From NCBI GenBank assembly GCA_947497905.1, contig CANMIH010000011.1:62001-126000 (forward strand): a stretch of DNA of 64,000 nt, given 5' to 3'. Source of the DNA: an uncultured Pelagimonas sp. (GTDB taxonomy: Bacteria; Pseudomonadota; Alphaproteobacteria; Rhodobacterales; Rhodobacteraceae). Of this stretch, positions 8,667 through 17,271 are shown piece by piece (within the stretch, counting starts at the first letter, position 1; the number at the start of each line of letters is the position of its first letter). A program made the translations under genes and the position numbers. The notes beneath the pieces are model-generated. The model had not been told where the DNA came from. It made no database searches and worked only from the letters and a program-made list of their open reading frames with translations.

Positions 8667-9575
8667 TCACCCTCCAAAACCGGCGATATTGCTTTGTTTG
8701 ACCCAGGCGCTGGAACAGTTGCCCCAATAGGCCATGTTGGGCGGCCACGCATCGGGCGCCATAGCGCAGGCGGCCAAACGCGCCTCATAGTCTTGTCGGG
8801 ACAAGTAGCCGCCTTTGCCATCGCCCTTGTCGGGATCGATCCAGATGATGCCTGAGAAGCCAGCGTCGTTCACACACTCGAAAGCCGAGCCAAGGTCGGA
8901 TGGAACTGCATAACCAAGGATGGCTGCACCGTCTGATGGCGCTGCATAAAGTGCGATCTGTCCATTTTCGGTACCTTCGTTGCTAAGAACACCAGCCACC
9001 TCACGGCAGTCATAGCTGCCATAGGGCGTCGCCCCGATGATCGGTTTGCTGGGCTGATAATAGGCGGCGCTGTCGACGCTTGGGCCAGTGCGCATCGCAT
9101 TCATCGATACGCGGCGCAACGCCAGCAGGCTTTCAAGCTCTGCACTGAGGGCGGGCTGCATGCAGGTTAGGGTGCGATCCGGCGCGGTACCGTGTCCAAA
9201 CAAATCCAGCCAAATCTCTGCGTCCGCAGTATCAATGCTGCCGATGGGGGTTTTCACACTCAAAACAGCCCGACCACCATCATGCAGAAAGGAAAACTCG
9301 TAGATATCCCACGGAAAGCCCCCAGTGCCCGGCGTCATGCCAAAGGGCACATCCGCCGCCAGCTGATAGATCGGACCATCCGATATCTGAGGCGTCACAT
9401 GAAGTTCCAGCACAGGGCTTTCTGTTTCAGGATGCGCGCTGGCGCAGACTTTGATCTCATCCGCGTCTTCGGTGAGGCACAACACCTGTGTCGCCAAAAT
9501 GTCGTCGCAAAAGGCCTGCGCCACACCGGCAGAGCACAGCAGACTGGCCCCGAATACTGTTAGAAACGATCGCAC
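8667..9575 (-). CDS. Exported cysteine-motif protein, paralogue B, with SH3-like C terminus
   Basis: 302 residues, GTG start at 9575 preceded by AAGGAAG. Signal peptide ends at AQA, then the family module: FCDD, VLC, IKVC spacing and a beta segment (WDIYEFSFLHDGGRAVLSVK). The central part may be helical (LESLLALRRVSMNAM). The C-terminal ~100 residues look like a bacterial SH3-type fold: YDCREVAGVLSN, IALYAAPSDGAAILGYAV, FSGIIWIDPDKG. SH3-like domains in exported proteins often bind cell wall or proteins; function here unknown. It is 2 nt from the upstream gene and 5 nt from the downstream one, so very likely one transcript. Confidence 0.75.
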   Translation of the reverse strand: MRSFLTVFGASLLCSAGVAQAFCDDILATQVLCLTEDADEIKVCASAHPETESPVLELHVTPQISDGPIYQLAADVPFGMTPGTGGFPWDIYEFSFLHDGGRAVLSVKTPIGSIDTADAEIWLDLFGHGTAPDRTLTCMQPALSAELESLLALRRVSMNAMRTGPSVDSAAYYQPSKPIIGATPYGSYDCREVAGVLSNEGTENGQIALYAAPSDGAAILGYAVPSDLGSAFECVNDAGFSGIIWIDPDKGDGKGGYLSRQDYEARLAACAMAPDAWPPNMAYWGNCSSAWVKQSNIAGFGG

Positions 9576-9577
9576 GT

Positions 9578-9994
9578 TTAATCTTCCTTTGAGTTTGGGG
9601 CATAAATGGCCGCTTCGTTGAGGTTCGCCAGCGATCCAGTCACTGTTCCAGTTGCGCAGATGTATGAGGTGGGGCTGCCAACGTCCCGGATCAGGTTCAG
9701 GCCTGCTATCTGCCCAGAGAGGTAAACTTCATAACTCGCCCCCACACTGATGAGTGTCGAAGACGCCCAGTCGCTTGATGTAAGCCCCGTCACATCCCCC
9801 AAGGGCACGCCAACTTCGGCGGGAACCTCTGGGGCTTTGTCATACGCCAAGCGGGCCTGCTGCGGGGTCCAGCACAGTGCAAGCTGTCCCCCGTTCGACA
9901 AGGTGCAAGACAGGGCAAGGGTTTCAGCAGGCTGGCAGCCCGCGTGAGAGATAACAGGCACCAGAGTCAGCACGCACAACAGCGATGAACGCAT
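9578..9994 (-). CDS. Exported cysteine-motif protein, paralogue C (short)
   Basis: 138 residues from ATG 9994, chosen over an upstream in-frame ATG because a signal peptide (MRSSLLCVLTLVPVISHA) begins here. The mature protein starts with the shared module, GCQPAETLALSC then LALCW, followed by a beta segment (ASSTLISVGASYEVYLSG) and one more Cys (YICATG). It is the minimal form of the family: the N-terminal module alone. Eight nt after the DUF4453 gene and 2 nt before paralogue B. Unknown function. Confidence 0.72.
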   Translation of the reverse strand: MRSSLLCVLTLVPVISHAGCQPAETLALSCTLSNGGQLALCWTPQQARLAYDKAPEVPAEVGVPLGDVTGLTSSDWASSTLISVGASYEVYLSGQIAGLNLIRDVGSPTSYICATGTVTGSLANLNEAAIYAPNSKED

Positions 9995-10002
9995 ACCCCC
10001 GA

Positions 10003-10545
10003 TCATCCAGCAAACACCTCGCATGAGTTGGGGGTGATCGCACCTTCGGGCACCCAGCCAGCGCCGCTGTCTGTTTCGACAAACTCGAACCCGCCCCATG
10101 GTTCGAAACGGAAATGCACCGTTTCGCCACCCGTGATGCTACCTGTCGGATAGCTGTTACGCATACCAATGCCGCTGGTCATGGTGACGGGGGCACCGGT
10201 ATATCCAACACAGGAGGATTCAAATTCTGAAAGCGTCGGCAACAGATCGACGTCCTCCAGCTTGCCGATCAGCGATGAGGCCAAGTGACGGCCTTTCGTG
10301 TTGATGTTGCAACTGTAGCTGGCTTCCAGTTGTTTATGCGCGCTGACCATGCGCTGATCCCAGTCCGTCAGGTGGGGGGATTTCGTCGAGCAGTCTGCGC
10401 TAAATACCGATTTTCCTAAGGTGGAGCCAAAGCAATACCCTGCCCTGTCAAAGGCCAAGTTCCGCAAATACCACGCATCCTCGCATAGGGCGCTGGCCGT
10501 GCCGGCTGTGCAGACCAGTGCTGCGGTTAACAAAAACGTTCTCAT
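10003..10545 (-). CDS. DUF4453-type exported protein with SH3-like end
   Basis: 180 residues, signal peptide ending ASA. The N-terminal part (EDAWYLRNLAFDRAGYCFGS, then WDQRMVSAHKQLE) matches the DUF4453/YARHG-like pattern found in Rhodobacteraceae periplasmic proteins: Trp-Tyr-x-Arg-Asn, Cys-Phe-Gly, paired cysteines. The C-terminal ~70 residues (TMTSGIGMRNSYPTGSI, TVHFRFEPWGGFEFVET, GAGWVPEGAI) look SH3-like. It lies between cysteine-motif paralogues in the operon but does not carry their module itself. Function unknown; envelope location is clear from the signal peptide. Confidence 0.8.
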   Translation of the reverse strand: MRTFLLTAALVCTAGTASALCEDAWYLRNLAFDRAGYCFGSTLGKSVFSADCSTKSPHLTDWDQRMVSAHKQLEASYSCNINTKGRHLASSLIGKLEDVDLLPTLSEFESSCVGYTGAPVTMTSGIGMRNSYPTGSITGGETVHFRFEPWGGFEFVETDSGAGWVPEGAITPNSCEVFAG

Positions 10546-10622
10546 CTATCATCTCCATAGGCGGCAGTGCGCTGGCTCTGTGACCAGAGCGTAAGGAGGA
10601 GGCACGCGCGCCTGTTTGTATT

Positions 10623-11456
10623 TTATTGAATGCGCTGCAGATGGGCGCGATCGACCCATCCCGTAGCGCAGGGGCCTGTGTAGGGTTTCCCCAGATCTTC
10701 GGGACGCAAGAAACATCCCGTCAGCCCGTTGGTTGGGATCGCGACAGCGATGAAATCACCTGCGCGATCAATGATATCAATGGTTTCGCCATGTTGTAGC
10801 ATCCACCATATTGGTGTCGCGGCCGATGGGCGCGAGGACGCATAGACAGGCACGCCCTCTGGGCTGGCATCCCCATCAGTCACCCGTGCCACGCCCACCG
10901 TGTCTGCGCGGGGGATGATGTCATCATGCGAAAAGAATACGCCAATAGGACCGCGCGCGCGCTGGGCCTGCCACAGCCCCTCTGGCGCAGCGTAAACCGT
11001 ATCAGAGGCACATAAGGTTTGATCCACACTGGCCCGCCAATGTGGGGATTGCAGCCACATGTTGAAATCACCCGTTTCAGAAACGGTTTCATTCATGTCA
11101 TCCCACGGCAGATCCACATGCAGGGTGACGGGCTCGGCCAGATCTACGCTCCAAAACCCGATTTCCAACTGTACCTGATTGCCTTCGGCCCAGCGAAACC
11201 AGGTCGTATTGGCATCCGCGATCAAAGGCGTGTCGTAATACATCTCCCCCGAGGCCAGCGCATGGCGTGTCAACGCATAGTGCTGATCCTGCGCACAGAC
11301 AGTGAACTGCTCGCGGAAATCGACATTATCTGTTGCGCATTGGAACACAACGTCGCCACCACAAACAGATTGCGCTGTCGCGACGCCGCCCCACGCGGAC
11401 AGCGCCAAAGTGGCAGTCGCACCGGAAAGAAAGCGATGCATGGACATACCCGTCAT
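10623..11456 (-). CDS. Exported cysteine-motif protein, paralogue D, with SH3-like C terminus
   Basis: 277 residues; its ATG overlaps the stop of the upstream gene (ATGA), so translation is probably coupled. Signal peptide ends ATA. The mature protein begins with the shared module (VCGG, VFQC, FTVC) and a beta stretch (TTWFRWAEGNQVQLEIGFWS). The C-terminal ~90 residues, with VPVYASSRPSAATPIWWM, GETIDIIDRAGDFIAVAI and a final TGWVDRAHLQ, look like a bacterial SH3 fold. Same layout as paralogue B, so the two are likely diverged duplicates. Confidence 0.75.
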   Translation of the reverse strand: MTGMSMHRFLSGATATLALSAWGGVATAQSVCGGDVVFQCATDNVDFREQFTVCAQDQHYALTRHALASGEMYYDTPLIADANTTWFRWAEGNQVQLEIGFWSVDLAEPVTLHVDLPWDDMNETVSETGDFNMWLQSPHWRASVDQTLCASDTVYAAPEGLWQAQRARGPIGVFFSHDDIIPRADTVGVARVTDGDASPEGVPVYASSRPSAATPIWWMLQHGETIDIIDRAGDFIAVAIPTNGLTGCFLRPEDLGKPYTGPCATGWVDRAHLQRIQ

Positions 11457-11920
11457 TGCGCCGCTTCGATCAGTTCGATGAAGGAGGTCAGATCGCTGTT
11501 CACGCTGCCCGCATCACATGGGATATCTGCAATCAGTACGCCGTCTTTCAGCACATTGATCCCGCCCATTTCCGTGGCACCTGCCGCGCGTTCGCTGCCC
11601 CACCAAACCTCATAAGCGTAGCCACCGCCACCATCAAAGGTCACAGATTCATTCATGAAGTTCCCCATGCCGTTCCATGGCATCGCGGTGAGCGTGTCCA
11701 TGTCCTGCAGGATCTCTTTTTCAACGGTTCCGTTGGATTTGAAGAACCCATAGGCAGCCTTTGCACCATCGGCCCAAACGGCATTGCACAGCTCTACACC
11801 GCGCGTGCCTCCCTTCAGCGTGCAGGAGAACATCTCAGTTCCGTCCAGTTCGCAGAATTGTCCGGCCTGCAACGCCCCGGCGCTGAATATCATCGCAATC
11901 GAAAGGCAGATCTGTTTCAT
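11453..11920 (-). CDS. Exported cysteine-motif protein, paralogue E (short)
   Basis: 155 residues with a signal peptide ending LQA. It has the cleanest copy of the module: FCELDGTEMFSCT, then GVELC about 10 residues on, followed by WNGMGNFMNESVTFDGG and YAYEVWWGSE. One more Cys (DIPCD) lies near the end. Similar single-module proteins with an FSC...ELC pattern are common hypothetical proteins in Rhodobacteraceae. First of the exported genes, 34 nt after the TMEM43 gene. Confidence 0.75.
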   Translation of the reverse strand: MKQICLSIAMIFSAGALQAGQFCELDGTEMFSCTLKGGTRGVELCNAVWADGAKAAYGFFKSNGTVEKEILQDMDTLTAMPWNGMGNFMNESVTFDGGGGYAYEVWWGSERAAGATEMGGINVLKDGVLIADIPCDAGSVNSDLTSFIELIEAAQ

Positions 11921-11953
11921 TCTATATCCTACTCCAATGTCTATTTTGTCTAT

Positions 11954-13126
11954 TCAGGTGTGTTCGGCCGTACCCGGCGCCGACTTTCGCAGCCGGTAGG
12001 CACTCGCGGCGGCACCGGCCAAAGCGGCGGCAATGATGAAAAGCGCCAGAAGTGGCCGGAAGTAGAACCAGGCAATTGCCATTGTTGTCCCACCAACAAG
12101 CAGCGTGAGGGCGAGACTGATCAACGAGGTGACAGAGGCCGTGATCCACCCCAGAAACGGCAGAATGCTGGCAATGACATCCACCACGCCAAACAGCGCC
12201 TTGAAGCCCAAGAACAACAGAACCATTAGCCCAAGGCGCAACATCCATGTTTTGAATGCGTTAATGGACTCGGCTGTCTGGAACATTTCGCCAGCAGTTT
12301 TCAGCCCGTATTCGACCAAATAGATCTTGCGCCCATTTTCCGCGGTGTAGGGCACCAAACTGTCGCCGCGCTGGACGCCGACAACGCTTGCATCTGCAAC
12401 TTCAGACGCGTGATAGCTTACGCGAAGATCACCGATCTGCGGTGCCGCGACATCTACACCAAAAACGATCTGCCCCGCGACCAGTTTGGCCGGTCGACCC
12501 AACGACAAGGCTTGCGCGATCTCTTCCATCTGATGTGCGTTCAACAGCATCGGTGTTGCACCGCCCAGATCAGAAATCTTATCATCTACGATAAAGTCAC
12601 CAATTGTGCCACTTGGCTGTCGGATGACTTTTGATGTGACGTGCATAGGCGGGTTCATATGCCCCTCCGGGATCCGAAACTGTGACCCGTTTGCGGGCGC
12701 ATCCGTCCAATCCTGACGATAGGTGTATTGCGTGGTCTTTTCTTGCCCGCCGCCCAGTTTTGTCTCTGTCTGGGTTTGTGTGCTTTCGATCCATGCAAAC
12801 TGTTCCACTTTCCGTTCAAGGCGCACGGTTTGTGCAGGGGCGACGACATTTAGCGCCACATCGACCAGCGGCGCTGCAAGCGAAAGCGGGCCGTTTACAT
12901 GTACAAGATGGCCTTCGTTCTCCGGATCTATGGCTGTATGATCTACTGAAACAACCTGGCTGGCCCCTTCGGCCAGCGCCCTTGCCGTACGCACAGCATT
13001 GCCTTCGTTCCAAAACAGAAAATAGACTGCGATACCGATCAAGCTGATCCCAAGCCCGATGCCTTTGATGGCTTTTTTCAACCGAGCAAAAAAACCAACT
13101 TGGGTTGTTTCTGTAAACTGAGACAC
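11954..13126 (-). CDS. TMEM43-family membrane protein
   Basis: 390 residues, GTG start at 13126 with GAAGG upstream. Seen: an N-terminal membrane segment (GIGLGISLIGIAVYFLFW) followed at once by the family pattern NEGNAVRTARALAEGAS, a large extracytoplasmic region of about 250 residues (HLVHVNGPL, WIESTQTQTETKLGGG) and three or four C-terminal membrane segments (LMVLLFLGFKALFGVVDVIA and two more), as in bacterial homologues of TMEM43. The biochemical role in bacteria is unknown. It sits between a PH-like membrane protein and six exported proteins on one strand with gaps near 30 nt, suggesting an envelope complex. Confidence 0.85.
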   Translation of the reverse strand: MSQFTETTQVGFFARLKKAIKGIGLGISLIGIAVYFLFWNEGNAVRTARALAEGASQVVSVDHTAIDPENEGHLVHVNGPLSLAAPLVDVALNVVAPAQTVRLERKVEQFAWIESTQTQTETKLGGGQEKTTQYTYRQDWTDAPANGSQFRIPEGHMNPPMHVTSKVIRQPSGTIGDFIVDDKISDLGGATPMLLNAHQMEEIAQALSLGRPAKLVAGQIVFGVDVAAPQIGDLRVSYHASEVADASVVGVQRGDSLVPYTAENGRKIYLVEYGLKTAGEMFQTAESINAFKTWMLRLGLMVLLFLGFKALFGVVDVIASILPFLGWITASVTSLISLALTLLVGGTTMAIAWFYFRPLLALFIIAAALAGAAASAYRLRKSAPGTAEHT

Positions 13127-13156
13127 GTTTCACGCCTTCGATGCTTTAATCTGACA

Positions 13157-13726
13157 TTATTTGTCTTTGCCAAAGCCCAATGCGCCTATGACCTCGGCTA
13201 TATCTGCCATGCTGGGCCCAACGGCGATTGGCGCATCAGCTACCCCGAGCCAATCGTTGATTTTCCGCGCCGACACGAGGTGTCGTTTGCTTGTGGTGTA
13301 GCCATGAGACAGCGCAACGCGATGTCGGTTTGGGGCTGCCCCCGTCACCACGCACAGCCGATAAGTGTAGCTGGCGTGTAACCGGTTGTTGCTTCGCTCA
13401 TTCCGTTTTAGATCCACATCGGCTTGTGCGACATCTTCCAGCGCGATTGTGTCTTCACGGGTTCCATGCAACATGGTCTTGTGTACTGTCAGCAAGTTAC
13501 CGGGTCGATCAAACACCACTTCTGTTTTGTGATAGATCAACCACAAAATCCCCCCACCAACAAAAAGAGCCCCGACAGAGATACCCCAGCCCGCTAGGTA
13601 ACCACTCATGGCTGCGAATAGGCTGATGCCCAAAACGCCCATAAGGACAACGCACAATACCACCGCAATCACGCGGGTTGTGCCTTGCAAAATGAGGAGG
13701 TCTGGTTGGTAAACGCTGATTTTCAT
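13157..13726 (-). CDS. Membrane protein with PH-like cytoplasmic domain
   Basis: 189 residues. Two hydrophobic segments near the N terminus (VIAVVLCVVLMGVLGISLFA and ISVGALFVGGGILWLIY) are followed by a beta-rich domain: VVFDRPGNLLTVHK, EDTIALEDVAQADVD, YRLCVVTGAAPN, VALSHGYTT. This layout resembles small bacterial PH-like membrane proteins. First gene of the run that continues with TMEM43 (30-nt gap). Function unknown. Confidence 0.7.
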   Translation of the reverse strand: MKISVYQPDLLILQGTTRVIAVVLCVVLMGVLGISLFAAMSGYLAGWGISVGALFVGGGILWLIYHKTEVVFDRPGNLLTVHKTMLHGTREDTIALEDVAQADVDLKRNERSNNRLHASYTYRLCVVTGAAPNRHRVALSHGYTTSKRHLVSARKINDWLGVADAPIAVGPSMADIAEVIGALGFGKDK

Positions 13727-13912
13727 ATCGCAAGGCTCAGATACTAAACTTTACAGTTGGGTGCCGACTGTACGGCTCGGGTAAACCCGAAGCCGAGCGA
13801 GAAGGTCCCCCCCTCTCAAAACGGGGCTTTGCGCGCTGGTGCTGCCCGACAGGTACATACGAGGTAAAGAAATCGCACCTGCTGGCGCACAACCAGCGCA
13901 GCAAAGCATGGG

Positions 13913-14104
13913 TTACAGAAGCGGAGTCTTATTTCTTGTTGTGCTTGCTGTATTTCGGGTTCCGCGGCCAATGGTTACACCCCGTTCTTGGGTGTCCGCA
14001 GCGGATGCAGGCGCGGTTTGCTTTTGGGTGCTTTTGGCTCCCTTAGCAAAGACAGGCGCGGATAGCGCGAGCGCAATGGCTGCGAGGATGGCTGTGAGTT
14101 TCAT
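13913..14104 (-). CDS. Small exported protein
   Basis: 63 residues from ATG 14104. A clear signal peptide (MKLTAILAAIALALSAPVFA) precedes about 43 polar residues rich in Thr, Ala, Lys and Arg, without cysteine. The gene is divergent from the luxR at 14367; the 262-nt gap would hold both promoters. Unknown function. A longer open frame on the plus strand across this area has no family likeness and is taken as the shadow. Confidence 0.5.
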   Translation of the reverse strand: MKLTAILAAIALALSAPVFAKGAKSTQKQTAPASAADTQERGVTIGRGTRNTASTTRNKTPLL

Positions 14105-14366
14105 GTTTGTATTTCCACTTGCGTTGACGCGGACCGGATACCGACTGAATTCAGAGGCGAACATATGGGTAATTCTCCATCTTGCGGTCGTGGGTATCTG
14201 TTTTCGCGCACGACACGGACGGCTCCTTCGCGGTTGCCTCGTCTCATTGTACTTTCTGCGGCGCTATACCCGCTGCGCGTAGGGGGCTGCAAAAATCCCC
14301 TACGCCTTTGTATTTAGTGGATAAAGCCATAAAACGGCTCGCAACAGACCGTTTGAGAATACCAAG

Positions 14367-15176
14367 ATGTACACCCCTTTTGACGTGATAACCCAGATCA
14401 CTGAAGCTCCGACTTTGGACGCAAAGTATCAGCTCTTTGCCGGCTTTATGGAGGCTGAGTTTGGGTATGTAGGTGTGATCTACGCGTTGTTTCTTGATAC
14501 GCGAACAGTACGTGCGATCCACAATAACCATTTGTCCAAGCGTAGGGGGCTGCCAGATGAACGGCACAGCATCTATCAGCGAGAAAACTATGCGTTGGAT
14601 GATTACGGTATGTTGAAGGGGACCCTCAAGTCCAAGCCGATCCTGCAATCCAGTTTCTATCGCTTGCTTGATGAAGACGAGCTGCCATCAAATTTTGCAA
14701 AGGTGGTTGGCGGAGTGCGCAATTTTGTGTCTTCGGGTGTCGTCTTGCCGCTTGCGGCAGATGGAGTTCGAGGGATCGTTGGCCTGTTTGAACCGACCGG
14801 CGATATCACAAAACACGACGCCCGTTTTGAACGCGCTCGAGCTGTCATCCAAACTCCGGCAAATCACTTGCATTAATGCGCGGATTGGTCCGAAGAGACG
14901 GTTGACCAGCTAGGATTCAGCGAAATGAACCTGCGCGTTCTGCAACTGAAAGCGAAGGGGCTACGGGTCAAGGAAATCATGCACATAATTGAGCGCGATA
15001 ACCGCAAGACAGTCGAGAACCACATGCTGCGCTTGCGTATGAAGCTAGGAACCCGGAATGACATGGAAACGGTTCAGCCCGCCGCAAGGCTTGGGTTGCT
15101 CAAAGATGACGGTCTGGATGTTGGGGAAACCCTGCCTACATTTATCAAGTCTTTGGCTCCTCAGTCTCTCGGGTAG
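14367..15176 (+). pseudogene. LuxR-family regulator split by one ochre codon
   Basis: Two open pieces lie in the same frame: 14367-14876 encodes the ligand-binding domain, and after a single TAA (14874-14876) the frame continues CADWSEETVDQLGFSEMNL into a GerE helix-turn-helix (LKAKGLRVKEIMHIIERDN, KTVENHMLRLRMKL). It aligns without gaps across the stop with the intact regulator at 4062-4841 (FHRSCEW against LH-stop-CADW). So one nonsense mutation, or a sequencing error, separates it from an intact 269-residue protein. ATG 14925 could still give a free DNA-binding domain, which in LuxR proteins can act without signal. Confidence 0.8.
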
Positions 15177-15211
15177 CGCCTTCATCTTCGAGGTGAGCTA
15201 TGAATACCAGC

Positions 15212-15229
15212 TTGGTCACAGTTGACCAA
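15212..15229. terminator. Hairpin after the split luxR
   Basis: TTGGTCA / TGACCAA, a 7-bp perfect stem with a 4-nt loop (CAGT), 36 nt after the luxR stop and about 70 nt before the pentapeptide gene. No T-run follows on the plus strand, so it may equally be an operator. Confidence 0.35.
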
Positions 15230-15299
15230 AATTGAGAGAATCCGAGTGATATGAATGTAGGCCTCGGTTCGGCTGGTTTCATGGGTTTCAGGATAACAA

Positions 15300-16187
15300 A
15301 TGATTAAAGTAGACATCATAAATCGACACTCGGGCCTCACCCGAGTTACAATGGAAATCGACTGCAATGGCGAGGCTGGTCACGCGACCCAACTAGGTCG
15401 TGCCGTCAAAATGGCTTTGGAAGCAGGAGCCGACCTAAGCGGCACTAGTTTATCTGGGGCAAATCTGTCGGGTATGGATTTATCTGGGGCAGACCTCTCT
15501 CGCGTAGATCTACACGCAGCAGATCTATCCGATGCCATCTTGTCTCACACAAATCTATCCGACGCGACCCTGACTGAGGCTGATCTTGCCGGGGCCAACC
15601 TGTCGAACGCGTGTCTGTCTGAGGCCGACCTTTCCAAAGCAAACCTTCAATGGGCCAACCTAACCGGTGCGCTCCTCATGGAGGCCGATCTCAGCTGGGC
15701 TGATCTGTACAAAGCTAATCTCACTGAGGCAAACCTTTCTGATGCGAGGCTTAGCAACGCTGACCTATACTGCGCGGACCTGACACACACCGACCTAACC
15801 GACGCAGACATGACCGCAACAAGGCTGAACAGGGCCGATTTGGCCCGGGCCAATCTAACCGACTCGACGCTCGCCGAAGCGAGTATTATCGGGACAAACT
15901 TCTCTGCTGCGACACTTGAGGGAACCAAGCTCACCAGCGTGTCAGGGATCAATGATTGGATCAAATGTATTCAGATCGAAGATTGGCCTGTAACCTACAC
16001 TTCCGATGTCCTTGAGATCGGGTGTGAGCGTCATGCGATCTCGGATTGGGCGGAGTTTGATGACAAGCGGATCGCTGCGATGGACGGGAAGAAAGCTCTC
16101 AAGTTTTGGCGAAAGTATAAAAGTTGGATTTTCCAGACCATTGAACTCTGTCCAGCAAAACCCATCAGGCCTTGTTGTACAAATTAG
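15300..16187 (+). CDS. Pentapeptide-repeat protein with IS-derived C terminus
   Basis: 295 residues. Residues ~45-205 are tandem five-residue repeats of the A(D/N)LSx type (ADLSRVDLHAADLSDAILSH and so on), which fold into a right-handed quadrilateral beta-helix. No signal peptide, so cytoplasmic. The C-terminal segment (GCERHAISDWAEFDDKRIAA, then KKALKFWRKYKSW) resembles a tail seen in phage-type pentapeptide proteins. The last residues are translated from the terminal repeat of an IS5 remnant starting at 16168, so the natural 3' end was replaced. Roles of the family include gyrase protection and scaffolding; none can be assigned here. AGGA precedes the ATG. Confidence 0.88.
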   Translation: MIKVDIINRHSGLTRVTMEIDCNGEAGHATQLGRAVKMALEAGADLSGTSLSGANLSGMDLSGADLSRVDLHAADLSDAILSHTNLSDATLTEADLAGANLSNACLSEADLSKANLQWANLTGALLMEADLSWADLYKANLTEANLSDARLSNADLYCADLTHTDLTDADMTATRLNRADLARANLTDSTLAEASIIGTNFSAATLEGTKLTSVSGINDWIKCIQIEDWPVTYTSDVLEIGCERHAISDWAEFDDKRIAAMDGKKALKFWRKYKSWIFQTIELCPAKPIRPCCTN

Positions 16188-16590
16188 CTGGTGGTTTCAA
16201 TGCATGAATCCAGCGTGATTGCTTGAAGACATGAGCAGCAGAGGCCCAAGGAAGTACAAAACCACGAACTGCTAGGCTTACAATCAAGCACTGTTTCAGC
16301 GAGGATCGCCAACGATCTGGTTCTGTCCTGAGATGGAGTGACTCCCTTCGCCAACCGGGAGGCGCGGTTGCCAACAGTGCTGCAGTTATGCCGCGATCTA
16401 GGCCTGCCTGACAATGAAGGTGCTCTTTGGCATGCCTCTGCGACAAGCGACGGGGTTCGTTCAGAACCTCTTGCGCCTGGTCCGGCTTGACTGGACCGTG
16501 CCAGACATCAGCACACTCTGCCGCCTCCAAAGGGCGATGAACGTGATCCCCTAACGTGGCAGTGAACTTCCCCAGCTGAACTGGTCCATC
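16168..16590 (+). mobile_element. IS5-family insertion sequence, decayed
   Basis: Starts with an end-like repeat GGCCTTGTTGTACAAATT at 16168. A transposase frame follows from ATG 16231: RGPRKYKTTN, AYNQALFQRGSPTIWF, PEME, PSPTGRRG, CLTMKVLFGMPLRQATGFVQ, LDWTVPDISTLCR. It is interrupted by three in-frame stops (TAG, TGA, TAG) and ends with TAA at 16554. Only the N-terminal ~107 residues of an IS5 (IS903-like) transposase remain. The right limit is approximate; another IS remnant begins by 16619. Confidence 0.82.
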
Positions 16591-16618
16591 GCGATGTTTA
16601 GGAAACGGAGGACCGAGA

Positions 16619-16765
16619 ATGGCAAACAAGCGACCCAAACCAGAAGAGATTGTCTCGAAGTTAGTGCAGGTTGGAGTTCTGATGGGTCAAGGAATGTCCC
16701 GCCTTGATGAGATCAGAGAGATCGGCGTTGTTGAACAGACCTATTGTCGCTGGCTCAAAAGGAGG
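16619..16765 (+). mobile_element. IS3-family orfA fragment
   Basis: From ATG 16619 the frame reads MANKRPKPEEIVSKLVQVGV, then RLDEIREIGVVEQTYCRW, the start of an IS3 orfA with its helix-turn-helix. Similarity ends at about 16765, where unrelated sequence follows. It differs from the IS3 copy at 3.2-4.0 kb, so they are separate elements. Confidence 0.75.
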
Positions 16766-16883
16766 TTTCGGGGTCCAGAGGATCGCCGATCACCGCATTG
16801 CCCAGCCGTTCCGATAGGCGCTTGAGGAAAGCGTCCCTAATGCCCTTCTGCACAAACATCCGCGTTGTCGAAGATGTTCAAGG

Positions 16884-17191
16884 GTGGATTTGCCGCTCAG
16901 CTCCATCGTCACAAGTTTCAACTGGGCAGCGGCAGAGGGGTTTCAAGAACACAATGAAGACGTTGATGCAATCCTGCACATGCATGTTTTCGTCAACGCG
17001 CCGCCCGGCTTTACCGCCCAGTCGAAAATCGCCGATATCGCCTCGTGTATCGGGAACTCGGAACTGCGAGCATCGGCAGCCGCGCTGCCCTCGGGGCGAC
17101 CTCGTTGCCCAGTGACGCACCTGTTGAGATCACCCTGACAGTTTCGGTGCGGCCAGCAAACCCGTATTGTAAGCAGGCATGGTCGGATTGA
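16884..17191 (+). pseudogene. RidA/YjgF-like protein, frameshifted
   Basis: In one frame there is VDAILHMHVFVNAPPGFTAQ, matching the RidA pattern in which a hydrophobic strand with VNxxPGFT leads into the deaminase site. After about codon 52 the match moves to another frame: ELGTASIGSRAALGATSLP, then DAPVEITLTVSV, the expected end of the family, and stops at 17191. So the gene carries a frameshift near 17040 and a decayed or missing N terminus. Intact homologues deaminate reactive imines/enamines. It follows IS debris directly. Confidence 0.6.
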
Positions 17192-17271
17192 GCTATTGGG
17201 ATGAACCGCCTTCCAATTAGCTTACAACTCCGAAAAAGGCTGACGTTGCCACCAGCCTTAAATTGCTTTGA

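Noticed and set aside
16165-16638. 157-residue minus-strand open frame
   Set aside because: It is the shadow of the decayed IS5 transposase on the plus strand.
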